From an uncultured Chloroflexales bacterium (GTDB lineage: Bacteria > Chloroflexota > Chloroflexia > Chloroflexales > Chloroflexaceae): DNA of 49,821 bases. The notes under the pieces were generated by a model. It ran no database searches. It was not told the DNA's origin and saw only the letters and a list, made by a program, of their open reading frames with translations. A program made the position numbers and the translations under genes. Positions 1-10,300 of this stretch are shown here, one piece after another (within the stretch, counting starts at the first letter, position 1; each line of letters opens with the position of its first letter). The stretch lies in contig CALGUG010000045.1 in NCBI GenBank assembly GCA_937902315.1, positions 1 to 49,821 on the forward strand. Direction: 5' to 3'.

Positions 1-114
1 GTGGTCTGCCAAAGCGATTGTTTTCATGTCTTCAGTATACTACCGAATTTGGTATGAGCTTGTTGGAGCTATGGGGTAATAGAGCGTTTTGAGAATGGAC
101 AGCTCTGCTCCCTT

Positions 115-131
115 CTCCCGCTATTGCGGGA
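115..131. repeat. GC-rich hairpin in the left repeat cluster
   Basis: A perfect short inverted repeat, CTCCCGC / GCGGGAG with loop TATT. It resembles the CCCGC-AGT-GCGGG hairpin of the repeat that follows and is probably a diverged copy of the same hairpin family. No gene is present; the short ORFs that cross this region are made of repeat sequence. Confidence 0.5.
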
Positions 132-330
132 GCTATGCATTACTTAAAAGTCGTGTCGGCAGCAAAAGGCGATCGTTCGCATACAACATCAACATTCACC
201 ACTCGCCCGCAGTGCTATGCATTACCCAAAAGTCGTGTCGGCAGCAAAAGGCGATCGTTCGCATACAACATCAACATTCGCCCCTCGCCCGCAGTGCGGG
301 AGAGGGGGCCGGAGGGTGAGGGCAGATAAC
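132..330 (+). repeat. Tandemly duplicated REP-like repeat (82-bp period)
   Basis: Two units with a period of 82 bp (about 132-213 and 214-295) share a block running from GCTATGCATTAC through GGCGATCGTTCGC to CATACAACATCAACATTC. Only the second unit carries the complete 3' part, a hairpin CCCTC-G-CCCGC-AGT-GCGGG-A-GAGGG followed by GGGCCGG and GTGAGGGCAGATAA. A third copy of the last 70 bp lies at 49752-49821 in the same orientation. The hairpin-plus-tail structure is typical of REP-like intergenic repeats. Nothing supports a coding role. Confidence 0.75.
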
Positions 331-360
331 GCTGACCGTATGTCGATTTGTGGGTAATGT

Positions 361-400
361 AGAGATTGCGGGAGAAGAGCTGGGGATGAGGGCAGACTAG
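361..400 (+). repeat. Degenerate fragment of the REP-like repeat
   Basis: The stretch ATTGCGGGAGAAGAGC followed by GGGGATGAGGGCAGAC reads as a diverged copy of the 3' half of the REP-like repeat at 296-329 (GTGCGGGAGAGGGGG ... GGGTGAGGGCAGAT). The 5' half of the hairpin is missing. Confidence 0.45.
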
Positions 401-407
401 CCCTGCT

Positions 408-476
408 GATAGCCGTAGGCGGACGCGGTCAGGGCTGAATGGAAGCTAGGAACTTCGCCGCCTGAGCCTTGAACTC
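408..476 (+). repeat. MITE-like element, partial copy A (right half only)
   Basis: Carries the core TAGCCGTAGGCGGACGCG of the dispersed element and its right arm (GAATGGAAG ... CGCC-GAGCCTTGAACTCA). It best matches the copies at 14020 and 40711. The left arm and both terminal inverted repeats are missing or too diverged to see. Confidence 0.6.
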
Positions 477-506
477 ATGGGACAGATACTATACAACGTC
501 ATAATA

Positions 507-536
507 AAAGCCACCCTGCTGAAAAGGGTGGCTTTG
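507..536 (-). terminator. Rho-independent terminator of the kinase/hydrolase transcript
   Basis: A perfect stem AAAGCCACCC / GGGTGGCTTT with a 9-10 nt loop lies about 25 nt beyond the hydrolase stop codon. On the minus strand it is followed by TTATTATG. Position and structure fit the end of the minus-strand transcript. Confidence 0.8.
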
Positions 537-559
537 TATAAGTATCGCTAAAGAGATGG

Positions 560-1396
560 TTAGAGGTACTCGCGTTGCGAGACTTTGCGTCGCCAGAGCT
601 CTTTGATCTCGACGGGCGTTCCTTGACTAGCCAAGAAGTCTAGCAATAAACGCTGAAAGATCGGAGGCTCATCAAGAAATGGGAAGTGATTTGAACGTGG
701 CAGAGTAATTAATTGATGAGTCGGTTGATTGCTTGTTTCGATAAACTTCGCATGTTCAATTGGAATAATGCTGTCTTTTTCACCATAGGCTGCCAAAAGC
801 GGCAAGTCTAACGATGCCAAGTCAGGTCGCAAATCGGTTGCATTCATCGATTCCTGAACTTGCGATATCACTTCTTCGGTCAGGTTTTCTGTATCTTCCT
901 GGATCTCTTTTCCGATCTCAGGATCAACAAAATCCATCTGTTTGATCAGTTTCGACCAAGTCGCTGAAGGGCTGGTGCGACCGAAGAGGCGCGACAAAGT
1001 GCCCGGTTTAGCCGTCTGGCTTACGATCGTACCCTGAAGCGGAGTCGAAACGATCATAATTTTGAGGAAACGGTTGGGCTGCTGGCGTGCAGCACGAACC
1101 GCAACCATGCCACCAAGACCATGGCCTACCAAGTTGGCGCGCGAGATGCCCATGTTATCCATGAAATTGAAGAGGAGGTCTACGTATGCCTCGATCGTAA
1201 ACCCGCCTCGGTCACGCTCGCTTTCGCCGAAACCCCAAAAGTCGAGGGCATAGGAGCGATAGCGCTCGGCAGCGTGTTCCATGGTGGTCACCCAGTAGCG
1301 CCACGAGCCAACCCAACTATGTAAGAAGATGATCGGCTGTCCACGGCCAAAGACCTCATAGTGGAGTAGCCGACTGTCTAATAAAATTGCGCTCAC
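560..1396 (-). CDS. Alpha/beta-hydrolase-fold protein lacking the nucleophilic Ser
   Basis: A 278-residue alpha/beta-hydrolase-fold protein with an oxyanion HSW motif near residue 26, an acid candidate D208 in GEKD, and a histidine H237 in SNHFPF. The nucleophile elbow reads G-H-G-L-G (91-95), so the expected Ser is Gly93 and normal ester or epoxide hydrolysis is unlikely. There is no signal peptide or membrane segment. It begins with GTG inside a GTGA overlap with the stop codon of the giant histidine kinase, so the two are probably translationally coupled. Known alpha/beta-hydrolase sensors such as RsbQ, which acts with the PAS protein RsbP, suggest by analogy a ligand-binding partner role for this kinase. 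That role is inference; an enzyme with an unusual mechanism is the alternative. Confidence 0.85.
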   Translation of the reverse strand: MSAILLDSRLLHYEVFGRGQPIIFLHSWVGSWRYWVTTMEHAAERYRSYALDFWGFGESERDRGGFTIEAYVDLLFNFMDNMGISRANLVGHGLGGMVAVRAARQQPNRFLKIMIVSTPLQGTIVSQTAKPGTLSRLFGRTSPSATWSKLIKQMDFVDPEIGKEIQEDTENLTEEVISQVQESMNATDLRPDLASLDLPLLAAYGEKDSIIPIEHAKFIETSNQPTHQLITLPRSNHFPFLDEPPIFQRLLLDFLASQGTPVEIKELWRRKVSQREYL

Positions 1397-4300
1397 GCGG
1401 TATCCCTATCAGCACTTGTTGCTTTAGCCTGCTGCACGGGAATAACGAAGTGGAAGATACTGCCCTTGCCCAACTCGCTGGTTGGCCAAAGTTCTCCACC
1501 GTGCTCTTCAATGAGTGATTTTGCAATCGATAAACCGAGGCCGGTTCCGCCAGCTTCTTCGCGAAGGGGGTTGTCAGCGCGGTAGAAGGGTCGGAAGAGC
1601 TTCTCCATTTGATCAGGCGACATACCCACGCCTGTATCTTCCACTTCTACCTGTAGTAAACCAGCGGGATTGCGGAATGCCCGTACAGAGATATGTCCGC
1701 CTTCGAATGTATATTTTACTGCATTTGAGAACAAATTGAATACCACTTGCGTCAAGCGACGCTTATCGGCAGTGATATCGGGTAGATCGTCTTCGATCTG
1801 CACGCTAACCTGGAGCCGTTTGCGCTCTGCCTCTAAGGTGAGAGATTGAAGGACATCGTTAATGATATCACGGATCTGCACTTGGGTCATTTGCAGCTCG
1901 ATCTTACCAGACTCGATGCTCGAAATGGTCAAGATGTCGTTGATCAGGTCCATCAAGCGGTTCGAGTTGGTCTTCACGACGCTCAAGGAGTAGCTTTGAG
2001 CCTCGGTGAGTGGCCCTTGTAGGCCGCTCAACAATAGATCGACGAAGCCCTTGATCGAAGTAAGCGGTGTGCGCAGCTCGTGTGATACACCAGAGATGAA
2101 TGAGCGTTTCGCGCGTTCGGCTTCGATCTCGCGAGTTACATCGCGAAGCACCGCCACTTCACCATAGTGCCGTCCGTCGTTGCCAACCACTGGTGCAAGG
2201 TTGACTGCGATGGTTTGGGTTGGCTCGTGAAGCTCCAAGGCGATACTATAGATGCCATTGCGCTCTTTAGCGCTCTGGAAGCCACGGCTAATGCCTTCAT
2301 AGATCATCTGGGCACGGTTGCGTGCGCCTTCGGTTTCACCTTGCTGGGCAAGATTCTCGAAAGGCTTCTCGCGCACGCTGCTGGCTGAGATGCCCAAGAT
2401 GAGCTCGGCAGCTGGGTTGAAGAGCGTGATCTTGCCCTCTTCGTCCAGCACGATAACGCCTTCAGTAATACTTTGCAGGATCGCTCGGGTCTTACTGAAT
2501 TCTTCGCGCTGGAGCATCAGCGATTCGCCCATACGGGATGCGAAGTCGTTGATAACGCCGTACAGCTCTGCGTTGTGAACGGCGATCGCAACCTCGTTGG
2601 CGATGGTGCCGAGCAGTTTGACCTGCGGGTCGGTGAAGAAGCCCTCGTGGGGGCTGTTGAGCACCAAAACCCCTAAAGGCGCATCGTTCGACATCAGAGG
2701 AACAGCAACTACAGAGCGAACTGCGTCGGCCCGACCTTGTTCGATGACCCAGCGCTGGTCTTGGAGCACATTGTCGATGCGAACCGCATCTTGATGTTCC
2801 ATGACCCAGCCTGCCAGTCCGTCGCCACCCGACGAGAAGCTGATCGGCCTGTGTTCGGCTCGGACCTCGCCGTCGTCGTAGAGTACAGCGCGACAGACCA
2901 GTTCTCCGGTTTGGGGGTCGCGCAACATAATGCTGCCACGTGCAGCCCCAACCGTGTTACAGACCATCTTGAGCGCTTTGCTTAGGATCTCGTCCATATG
3001 CAACGAGCTGGTCAGCTCAAGTGTAATGGAGTGGATCGCTTCGAGACGCTGCTTTTCGGCTTCGAGATCGGCTGTGCGCTCAGCAACACGTCGTTCGAGC
3101 TCGGTATTGGCCTGCTCAAGTTCAGCCGCGATATTGGTGATGCGGTCGAAGAAGCGCGCGTTTTGGATCGCTTGGGAAGCTTGGCTCGCTAGTACGAAAG
3201 CGATCTGTGCTTCATCGGTGTTGTAGGCATTGGCTTGGACATTACCTATCAACAAGATACCGACCGTTTCTTCGTCGACCAAAAGCGGCACACCGATCAG
3301 GCTGCGCACCTTTTGACCGTTTGACGTAGAGAGCGGTAGCGAATGATACTGCGATTCTTTCTCTAGGTCTGGAATGAAGAGCGAAGCATGCTGTTCGGTT
3401 AGCTGTTTGAACAGCTGGTGCTCGTCGATATCGTAGAAAGGCTGCGCTTGCAGTAGCTCGTCCGGAATGCCTTCGCCAGTTGTGAGCTGGAGTTGGTTCT
3501 CGTCGCGCAAGAAGATTAAGGCGACATCGAACGGAACCAGGCGCGCCATTTGGCGAATTGTGAGGCTTTGGATTTCGTCCAGAGCCAAGGTTGATGTAAA
3601 CGACTGCGAGACGTCGCGTAAGGTGTCTGCCAGAGTACGGCGGTTAAGCTCGCTCTGGAAGAGGCGCGCATTGTCGAGTGCCGTCGCTGCCCACGATGCG
3701 ATCGTTGAGAGCAGGCGGACGTCGTCTGGTCCGTAGGCAGCGCTGTCATCGAAGTCTTGAACGCTGATTACACCGACGACCTTGTCTGCGCTGACCATCG
3801 GCACGCCCAACCACGAGGCGGAGATCTGGCCTAACGGCTCGATACCCAGCGCCCTGATCTGTTCAAGGACATTGTCGCCTTGCAGCAACAGCGGCTCTCG
3901 TTTGCGAATAACGTACTCGGTCAGGCTATTGCCTTCTTGCAGCGGCGGAATGGTCAGATGTTGACCGTGTTCGATATAGAGCGGGAAGGTGACTTGGTTG
4001 GTTCGCTCATCGAACAGCGCCATATAGAAGTTGGTGATCTTGAGCAGACGGCTGGTCTGGCGATAGATCAGCATGGGCAGCTCTTCGATCGAGATCGTTG
4101 AGCTTAGGGCTTGGCCGATCTCGTTGAAGGTCGCCAGCTCTGCGATACGGCGGCCGCGTTCGCTGAAGAGGCGCGCGTTCGCGATCGAGACAGCGGCTTG
4201 GTTAGCTGCCGTTGTCACAAAGCGCAGGTCGTCAGCGTTGAAGGCGCGCGGCTGATCGCTCTGAATGCTAATGATGCCCAAGACCGAGTCGCCCGAACTG

Positions 4301-7300
4301 ATCGGAACGAGCATAAACGACTCGCTCAGGAAGTCGCTCGCCTTCTGGTCGGGCGGTGCGCCCCACAGTTCAAGCATCATCTGCTCGCCCAATTCGAGCG
4401 ATTCGCTCAAAATCGGGGCTTGGTTGCGAATAACCCACGCATCTGGGCCATCTTGAAGCTGTTTGGGCGCCAAGCTAAGCCGTGTACCATTCTTGTAGGC
4501 CACGGGATAGGTGATTTGCTGTGTTTCGGCGTTGTACAGGCCAATGTACGATGTACTGGTGTTGAGCACCTGCGACAGCTCGTGGTGCAGTTGCTCGGCC
4601 ATTTGGTTCGGGTCGAGCGTTCCTACCAGGGCGCTACCGATATCTTTCAATGCGGTCACTTCGCGCAGGCGGCGTTCGCGATCGCTGAAGAGGTGAGCGC
4701 GGTTGATAGCGGTGGCCGCTTGACCTGCCACGGTCGTTAAGAAGCGCTCGTCTTCGGTGTCGAAGGCATAGGGTTCTGAGCTCTGGAGGACGATAATACC
4801 CAATACATCGCCACCGGTCGTAATCGGCACACCCAGGTAGGTGCCGATCGATTCGAGACCGATCTCTGCACCGGTCGGCGCTAAGGCGGCGATCTCATCG
4901 GGTGTGCGCAGTAAGAGCGGGCGCATATCGAGCACTACGCGCGCTGTCAACGCATTTGGATCGTCGAATTGAAGCGGCGGAAGGTCTACATCGACGCCGT
5001 TAATGCGGGCGACTTTAAACGAGACTTCCTGAGACATCGCTTCATACAGACCAACGAACGAGGTGCTTGTATCGAGAATGTCGCTGATACCAGCGTGAAG
5101 CACTTGGATCAGCTCATCTAGCTCGTTGGCTGCGTTGATGCTGGTCGCGATCGCATTGAAGGTGGTCAGCTCATTGATACGGCGTTCACGTTGTTCGAAC
5201 AATCGGGCGTTTTCGAGCGCGATCGCAGCTTGGTCGGCCAAGCCTGCCAAGAGCAACATTTCATCGGCTTCGAAATCGCGCCGATCCATCGTCATTACGC
5301 TCAAAACACCGATTGTACGCTCGTGGAAGATAACCGGGACGCCCATGTATGAGGTCAGCCCATTGCGCCGCTGGAAGTCGGGGTAGAGCGATTGACCATC
5401 GGCTTCCACATCGGTCACAATCAGCGGCTGGCCGGTTGCGGCAACTTGGCCGGTCATACCCTTGCCGATTGGCACGCGCATGGTGCTGGCAGCTTCAGGT
5501 GGAATTCCAACCATAGCCGATGGGGTCAGCATACCATTGCTGTTGATTGTCCAAAGGGCAACAGTGTGAACATTCAACTGGCGACTGACCAATTCCATCA
5601 GGTTATCGAGCACTTTGTCTGGTCGCAATGACGAGCTTAAGAGTCGTGCTGCGTCGAGGAGTGTAGAAAGTTCGTCCACTTTGCGTTGAAATGCTGTTGC
5701 ATTGTTCTGAGCTTCGCCAAAAAGGCGGGCGTTCTTGATGGCGGTAGCCGTCTGATTTGCAATAGTACGAGTGAGTTCGATCGAGGTCTCGCTGAATTTG
5801 CCCTGTCGGCCAACGAAGTCTAGGCTGAATGTACCGATGACTTCACCGCCCACAATCAGCGGAATGAACGCGATCGCTGTGATATTCATCTGGCGCACAA
5901 GGCCATGAATATAAGCCAACAGCGGCTCTTCCAAGGGGTTGTTTGAGATGAACGGACGTTGATGTTCATCCATCCAAGCGACCAGGGGATTTTGAAGCAG
6001 CGAGAAAGTGAGACGCTTGTTTTCGACACCTGGCGCATATTCAGCCACAATCGTAGCCGTACCCGTTGGTCGATCGTAGAGTACCAGTTCGACCCGGTCA
6101 ACTTCGTTGGCGCGAGCGACAGCCGTTACCGCCGCCTGGTAGATATCCTCGGTTGCGAGGGTCGAAGCCGCAACCGAAGAGATATGGTTAATTGAGCCGA
6201 TTTGCTTAACGCGTTCTTCGGCTTGTGCGTACAGAAGCGCATTTTGCGCGCTGAGGGCGATCTGGCTAGCGACCGTCGCCATAAACGAGAGCTCTCGTTT
6301 GGTAAAGGCGTTCGGTTTGTTGCTCTGGATCGAGATCAGGCCCAGCACTTCGCGTTGGTTGCTTGTTGAAGTTGCATCAGCAACAATGAGCGGAACACCA
6401 AGCCAAGAAGCCGAGCGCTTTTGCTTATCAAGCTCGACTGGCTCATAATTGGCTGGCAACTTTGCTTTTTTGAGATTATCAAAGAGCAAAGGCTGGCCTG
6501 TTTGCATAATGTAGTTGCTTAGGCTGTTGGGTTCCAGTTCATCTGCTACATAGCGCAGATCTTGAACCCCTCCATCTACCGTGAAATAAAGCGCGCTGTT
6601 ATCTTTTCCGGTATGCTTAATCACGATAGAGCAGGCATCCATGTGCAGGAATTCGTGCAAACATTGATAGACCTGCGGCAAGATCTGTTCGAGATCGAGC
6701 GTTGAACTGGCGATTGTGCTGATCTGGTTGATGACCGCCAATGCCTGCAAGCGCTCTTCGCGTTCTTGGAAGAGACCGATATTCTCGATGGCGATCGCCA
6801 GAATATGGCTGAGCGCACCTAAGAAGGTGATATCACGTTCGTGATAGTAATTGGGCTCCTGATGGCGCAGAATGATGGTACCGATCACCCGTTTCTGGCT
6901 ATAGAGCGGCACAGCCACCAGCGAGCGGAACTCTTTATCACCTTTGAGCGGGAAGTTCTTGGCGATCAGTTCGTCGGCTTCGGCTGCAAGATCGTGTACC
7001 AACAGCGACTCGCCAAGCTCGATAATCGCCTTTCCGAGCGCTTGATCGATCTGATTCTGTTTGCGATTGATCTTGCCAACCTGCGAGGCCAGATGGCGAA
7101 CCTGAAGACTCTCGCGGTCGGCATCGTAATAGACCAAGGTGCAGCGGCTTGAAGCGCCGATGTAGGTCTCGATCTGGGTATAAACTTGGCTCAAGAGCGC
7201 ATCTAAGTCGAGGGTTGATGCAGCGATCGTTCCGGCTTGGAAGAGCGCACGCATCTGGTTGGCTTGATCTTGAGCCGAGCGCACCAGTTGAATATTTTCG

Positions 7301-10300
7301 ATCGCAATCGCCGCTTGGTCTGCAAAAATCGCTAGCGGCTCGACTGCTCGTTCGGTCGGGCTTCGCTGCTCGTGCAGATCGTCGATCAGCATTAAGCCGA
7401 TCAGTTGGCGATTGTAGGGTGTATAAAGCGGCGCAAGCAGCACGTCACTTGGCGTTTGGGTACGGAAGGTTCCTTCGAAGAAGGGCAAGTTATATTCGTT
7501 GCTGATCTTCTCGATTTCAGCTGACGGCAGGAAGATGCTTCGCCCGATGCGGAAGCTTGGATCAAGCGAACGCAGCACCATATCAACAGGGAGTTGCAGT
7601 TCGCGATAGCGAGCCAGATCATCGAGCGGCACACCGGCTGCGGCGATCGCGGTCATCACTTCAGGACTATCCTGATCGATCAGGTAGAAGATCACCCGTC
7701 GGAAGCCGGTAGCATCGATCACGCTCTCGCCCACGTGGGCCAGCACCTCTTCGAGCGGATGGTCGGCGCGCAGTGCTTGGCCGATCTGCAGCACGCTATT
7801 GAGCATGGTAGCGCGGTGCTGGAGCATCGCATTGAGATGCACTTGGTCTTCATAGCGTTGGGCATTGCCGATCGCGATCGCCGCTTGACTGGCCAGGGCG
7901 CGCACAAACTCCACCGCGTCGTGGTCGAAGCCCTGCATCAAGTTTGAATGTAGGGCGATCACGCCTACAACTTGAGCTTCGTAGAAGATGGGAACGGCCA
8001 AGAGCGATCGTGCGCCTTTACAGGTGATGCTCAGGCTCTCTGGCTCTTGAATCTGATCGATCAGCTCGGGCTGGCCTTGTGCGAGCACCTTCTGTGCTGT
8101 ATAGGCATCTTTGGGCAGAGGTTGACCTGTCAAGCTCTGAGTGATATCGCTGGGATAGCCCTCGAGCGCAACGATATGGTAAGCACTCTCTGTTAACAGT
8201 GATGCATCGGTCGCCTTGGTATTGTAGAGCGCAATGTAGGCTTGGTTGGCAGTGGTAGCTCGCAGCGCTTGTTCGAGCACGAACGTCAAGATATCGCTTA
8301 GGAAGTGCCCCATTGTGAGCTGGCTGTTGATGCGTTGCAGCGCGCTCAGTTGCTCGATACGCCAGCGGAGATGCTCATCGGTCTGGCTGAAGTAGAGTGA
8401 GTTCTGAAGCGCATGAGCTGCGTGTCCAGCGATAATGTTGACAAGGTGTTCGTGATGCTCGTTAAAATGCGCGATCTGTGGGCTACGTAGCTCCAGCGCG
8501 CCGATCAGGTCGTCGCCGACACACAAAGGTATGCCGAGGTAAGAACGGTAGATCGGCTCTTCGCTGCGGGGTTGCAGATTGATGGGTACTGGCGAGTAGT
8601 GCTCTAAATCGTTCAATAGCAGAGAACGGCGATGGCGGCTCAACCAGCCGAGCAACCCTTCTTCTTCAAATACCTCTTCATTCACGATGGCGCGGTCCGG
8701 TCCTACCGCCACGACCTGCTTGAAGTGGTTTTTATCGCGATCAAAGGTATAAATATCGATAGTGCACTCTGGAAGAAGCTTGTTCACCCCAGTGACCAAG
8801 GTGAAGATCGTCTCTTCGAACGAGCTACTCTTGCTCAGCAGTTGGCTGATCTCTTCCAGTTGCGTAAGCTCTGAGCTATGGCGTTGTTCACTACTGGTGA
8901 GCTGCGCATTGACAATTGCGGTTGTTACTTGATTGGTAAGAGTCGTAATCAAGTTGAAGTCGCCACGATTGAGCACGCGGGTTGGGTCGACATAACCGAT
9001 ACCTAGTAGGCCGATGGGTCGCTCTTGAGTGCGCATGCTCAACACGACGCCGCTTGCAAAACCCAGCGCTGATAGAACAACCTTAGCGGGCGTATCGACG
9101 CTCTCACCCTCTGTTGACTGGTCGCTGATATGGTTAACGAAGTGCGGCGAGTCGCTGTTGAGCAGACTCTGCAGCTCGGGTATCTCACGCAGTGAGAAGA
9201 CCTGGCCTGTTGGATCGTTCTCGATGTCGATACCTGTGGTGGCGGCCACGCGCAGCAGCGATTGTTTTTCAAGGTCAACTAGACCGATCACACAAGCCTC
9301 AGCATTCATCGCCAGAGCTATATTTTCGAGCAGACGATCGAGCATCTGATCGAGCTGAGCGGTCGAGCTGATAACTTGGCTATTTTCATAGAGCACAAAC
9401 AGCTCACGAGCTCGCTGAAGCTGTTGAGTGTAGCGGCGATTGACGGCGATCAGTTGTCCGGCTTGCTTTGCGAGCGCAACAGCAGCATCGCGTTCCACAG
9501 CGCTATAACGATCGATCGTATCGCTGGCGATCACCAAAAGGCCAAAGCCCTCATTACCGATCGGTATGGGGATGATCATGCCATTGCCGGTCAGATCGAC
9601 AAAGGCCAATGTCGCTTTGTTGCTTTGACTTGGCTGGATACTGCCCTGCGAAAGCGTGACGATTTGGGCCTCTTGTTCATTCAGCACCGATTGATAGATG
9701 CTGTCTGTAGCAGGAGGGAGAGTCAAGCCGCTTTTGGGTGCGATGCTATAGACCGGGCGCAGATTGATCGCATTGGTTTTGACCGCTTGAGTGCGGTTTG
9801 GATCTTCATCTGGCAATAACACAAGCGCTTGGTCGAAGGGAACAACGCTTGCGAACTCTTTTAATGTGGTTTGTAATAATTCTTCAAGCAGCGGTTGGGC
9901 GCCAGTTGTATGAGTTAGTTTTTGGAGCGCTGCGTTCAAACGTTCGGTGCGATCGCGCAAGTGCACGTCGATCAGAAGACCGATTTGAGCGGCAACAGCG
10001 TTTCCAAAGCCTTGATCGAGGTTAGGAAGTGATTCTGGTAGCGGAGCCAGCAATAGATAACCGCTCTCGGTTTGGTTTGTTTGGAAAGGGAAGTTGAGCG
10101 CTCCCTTAGGAAGTTCTACTTCTTGGTCGATATAGCTTTGGGCGAGTTCGGAATCAAGCCCCCAAGCGGTCGAGGCTCGTACAATATCTCGCTCAGTAAC
10201 GACCAATACGCCCCACGGGTGCGGAAGCGCCCGTTGAAGCATTTCGGCGATATGCTCAAGTAGTGTAGGGAGATCAGACGCACTAGTCTCTCGCTGTCGA

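Noticed and set aside
89..329. Two short overlapping ORFs at the left edge
   Set aside because: They consist of the tandem REP-like repeat; the repeated peptide only reflects the DNA repeat.
6780..7880. Frequent GCGATCGC octamers like the cyanobacterial HIP1 repeat
   Set aside because: They fall within Ala-Ile-Ala codons of the GAF domains, so protein sequence and codon choice explain them.
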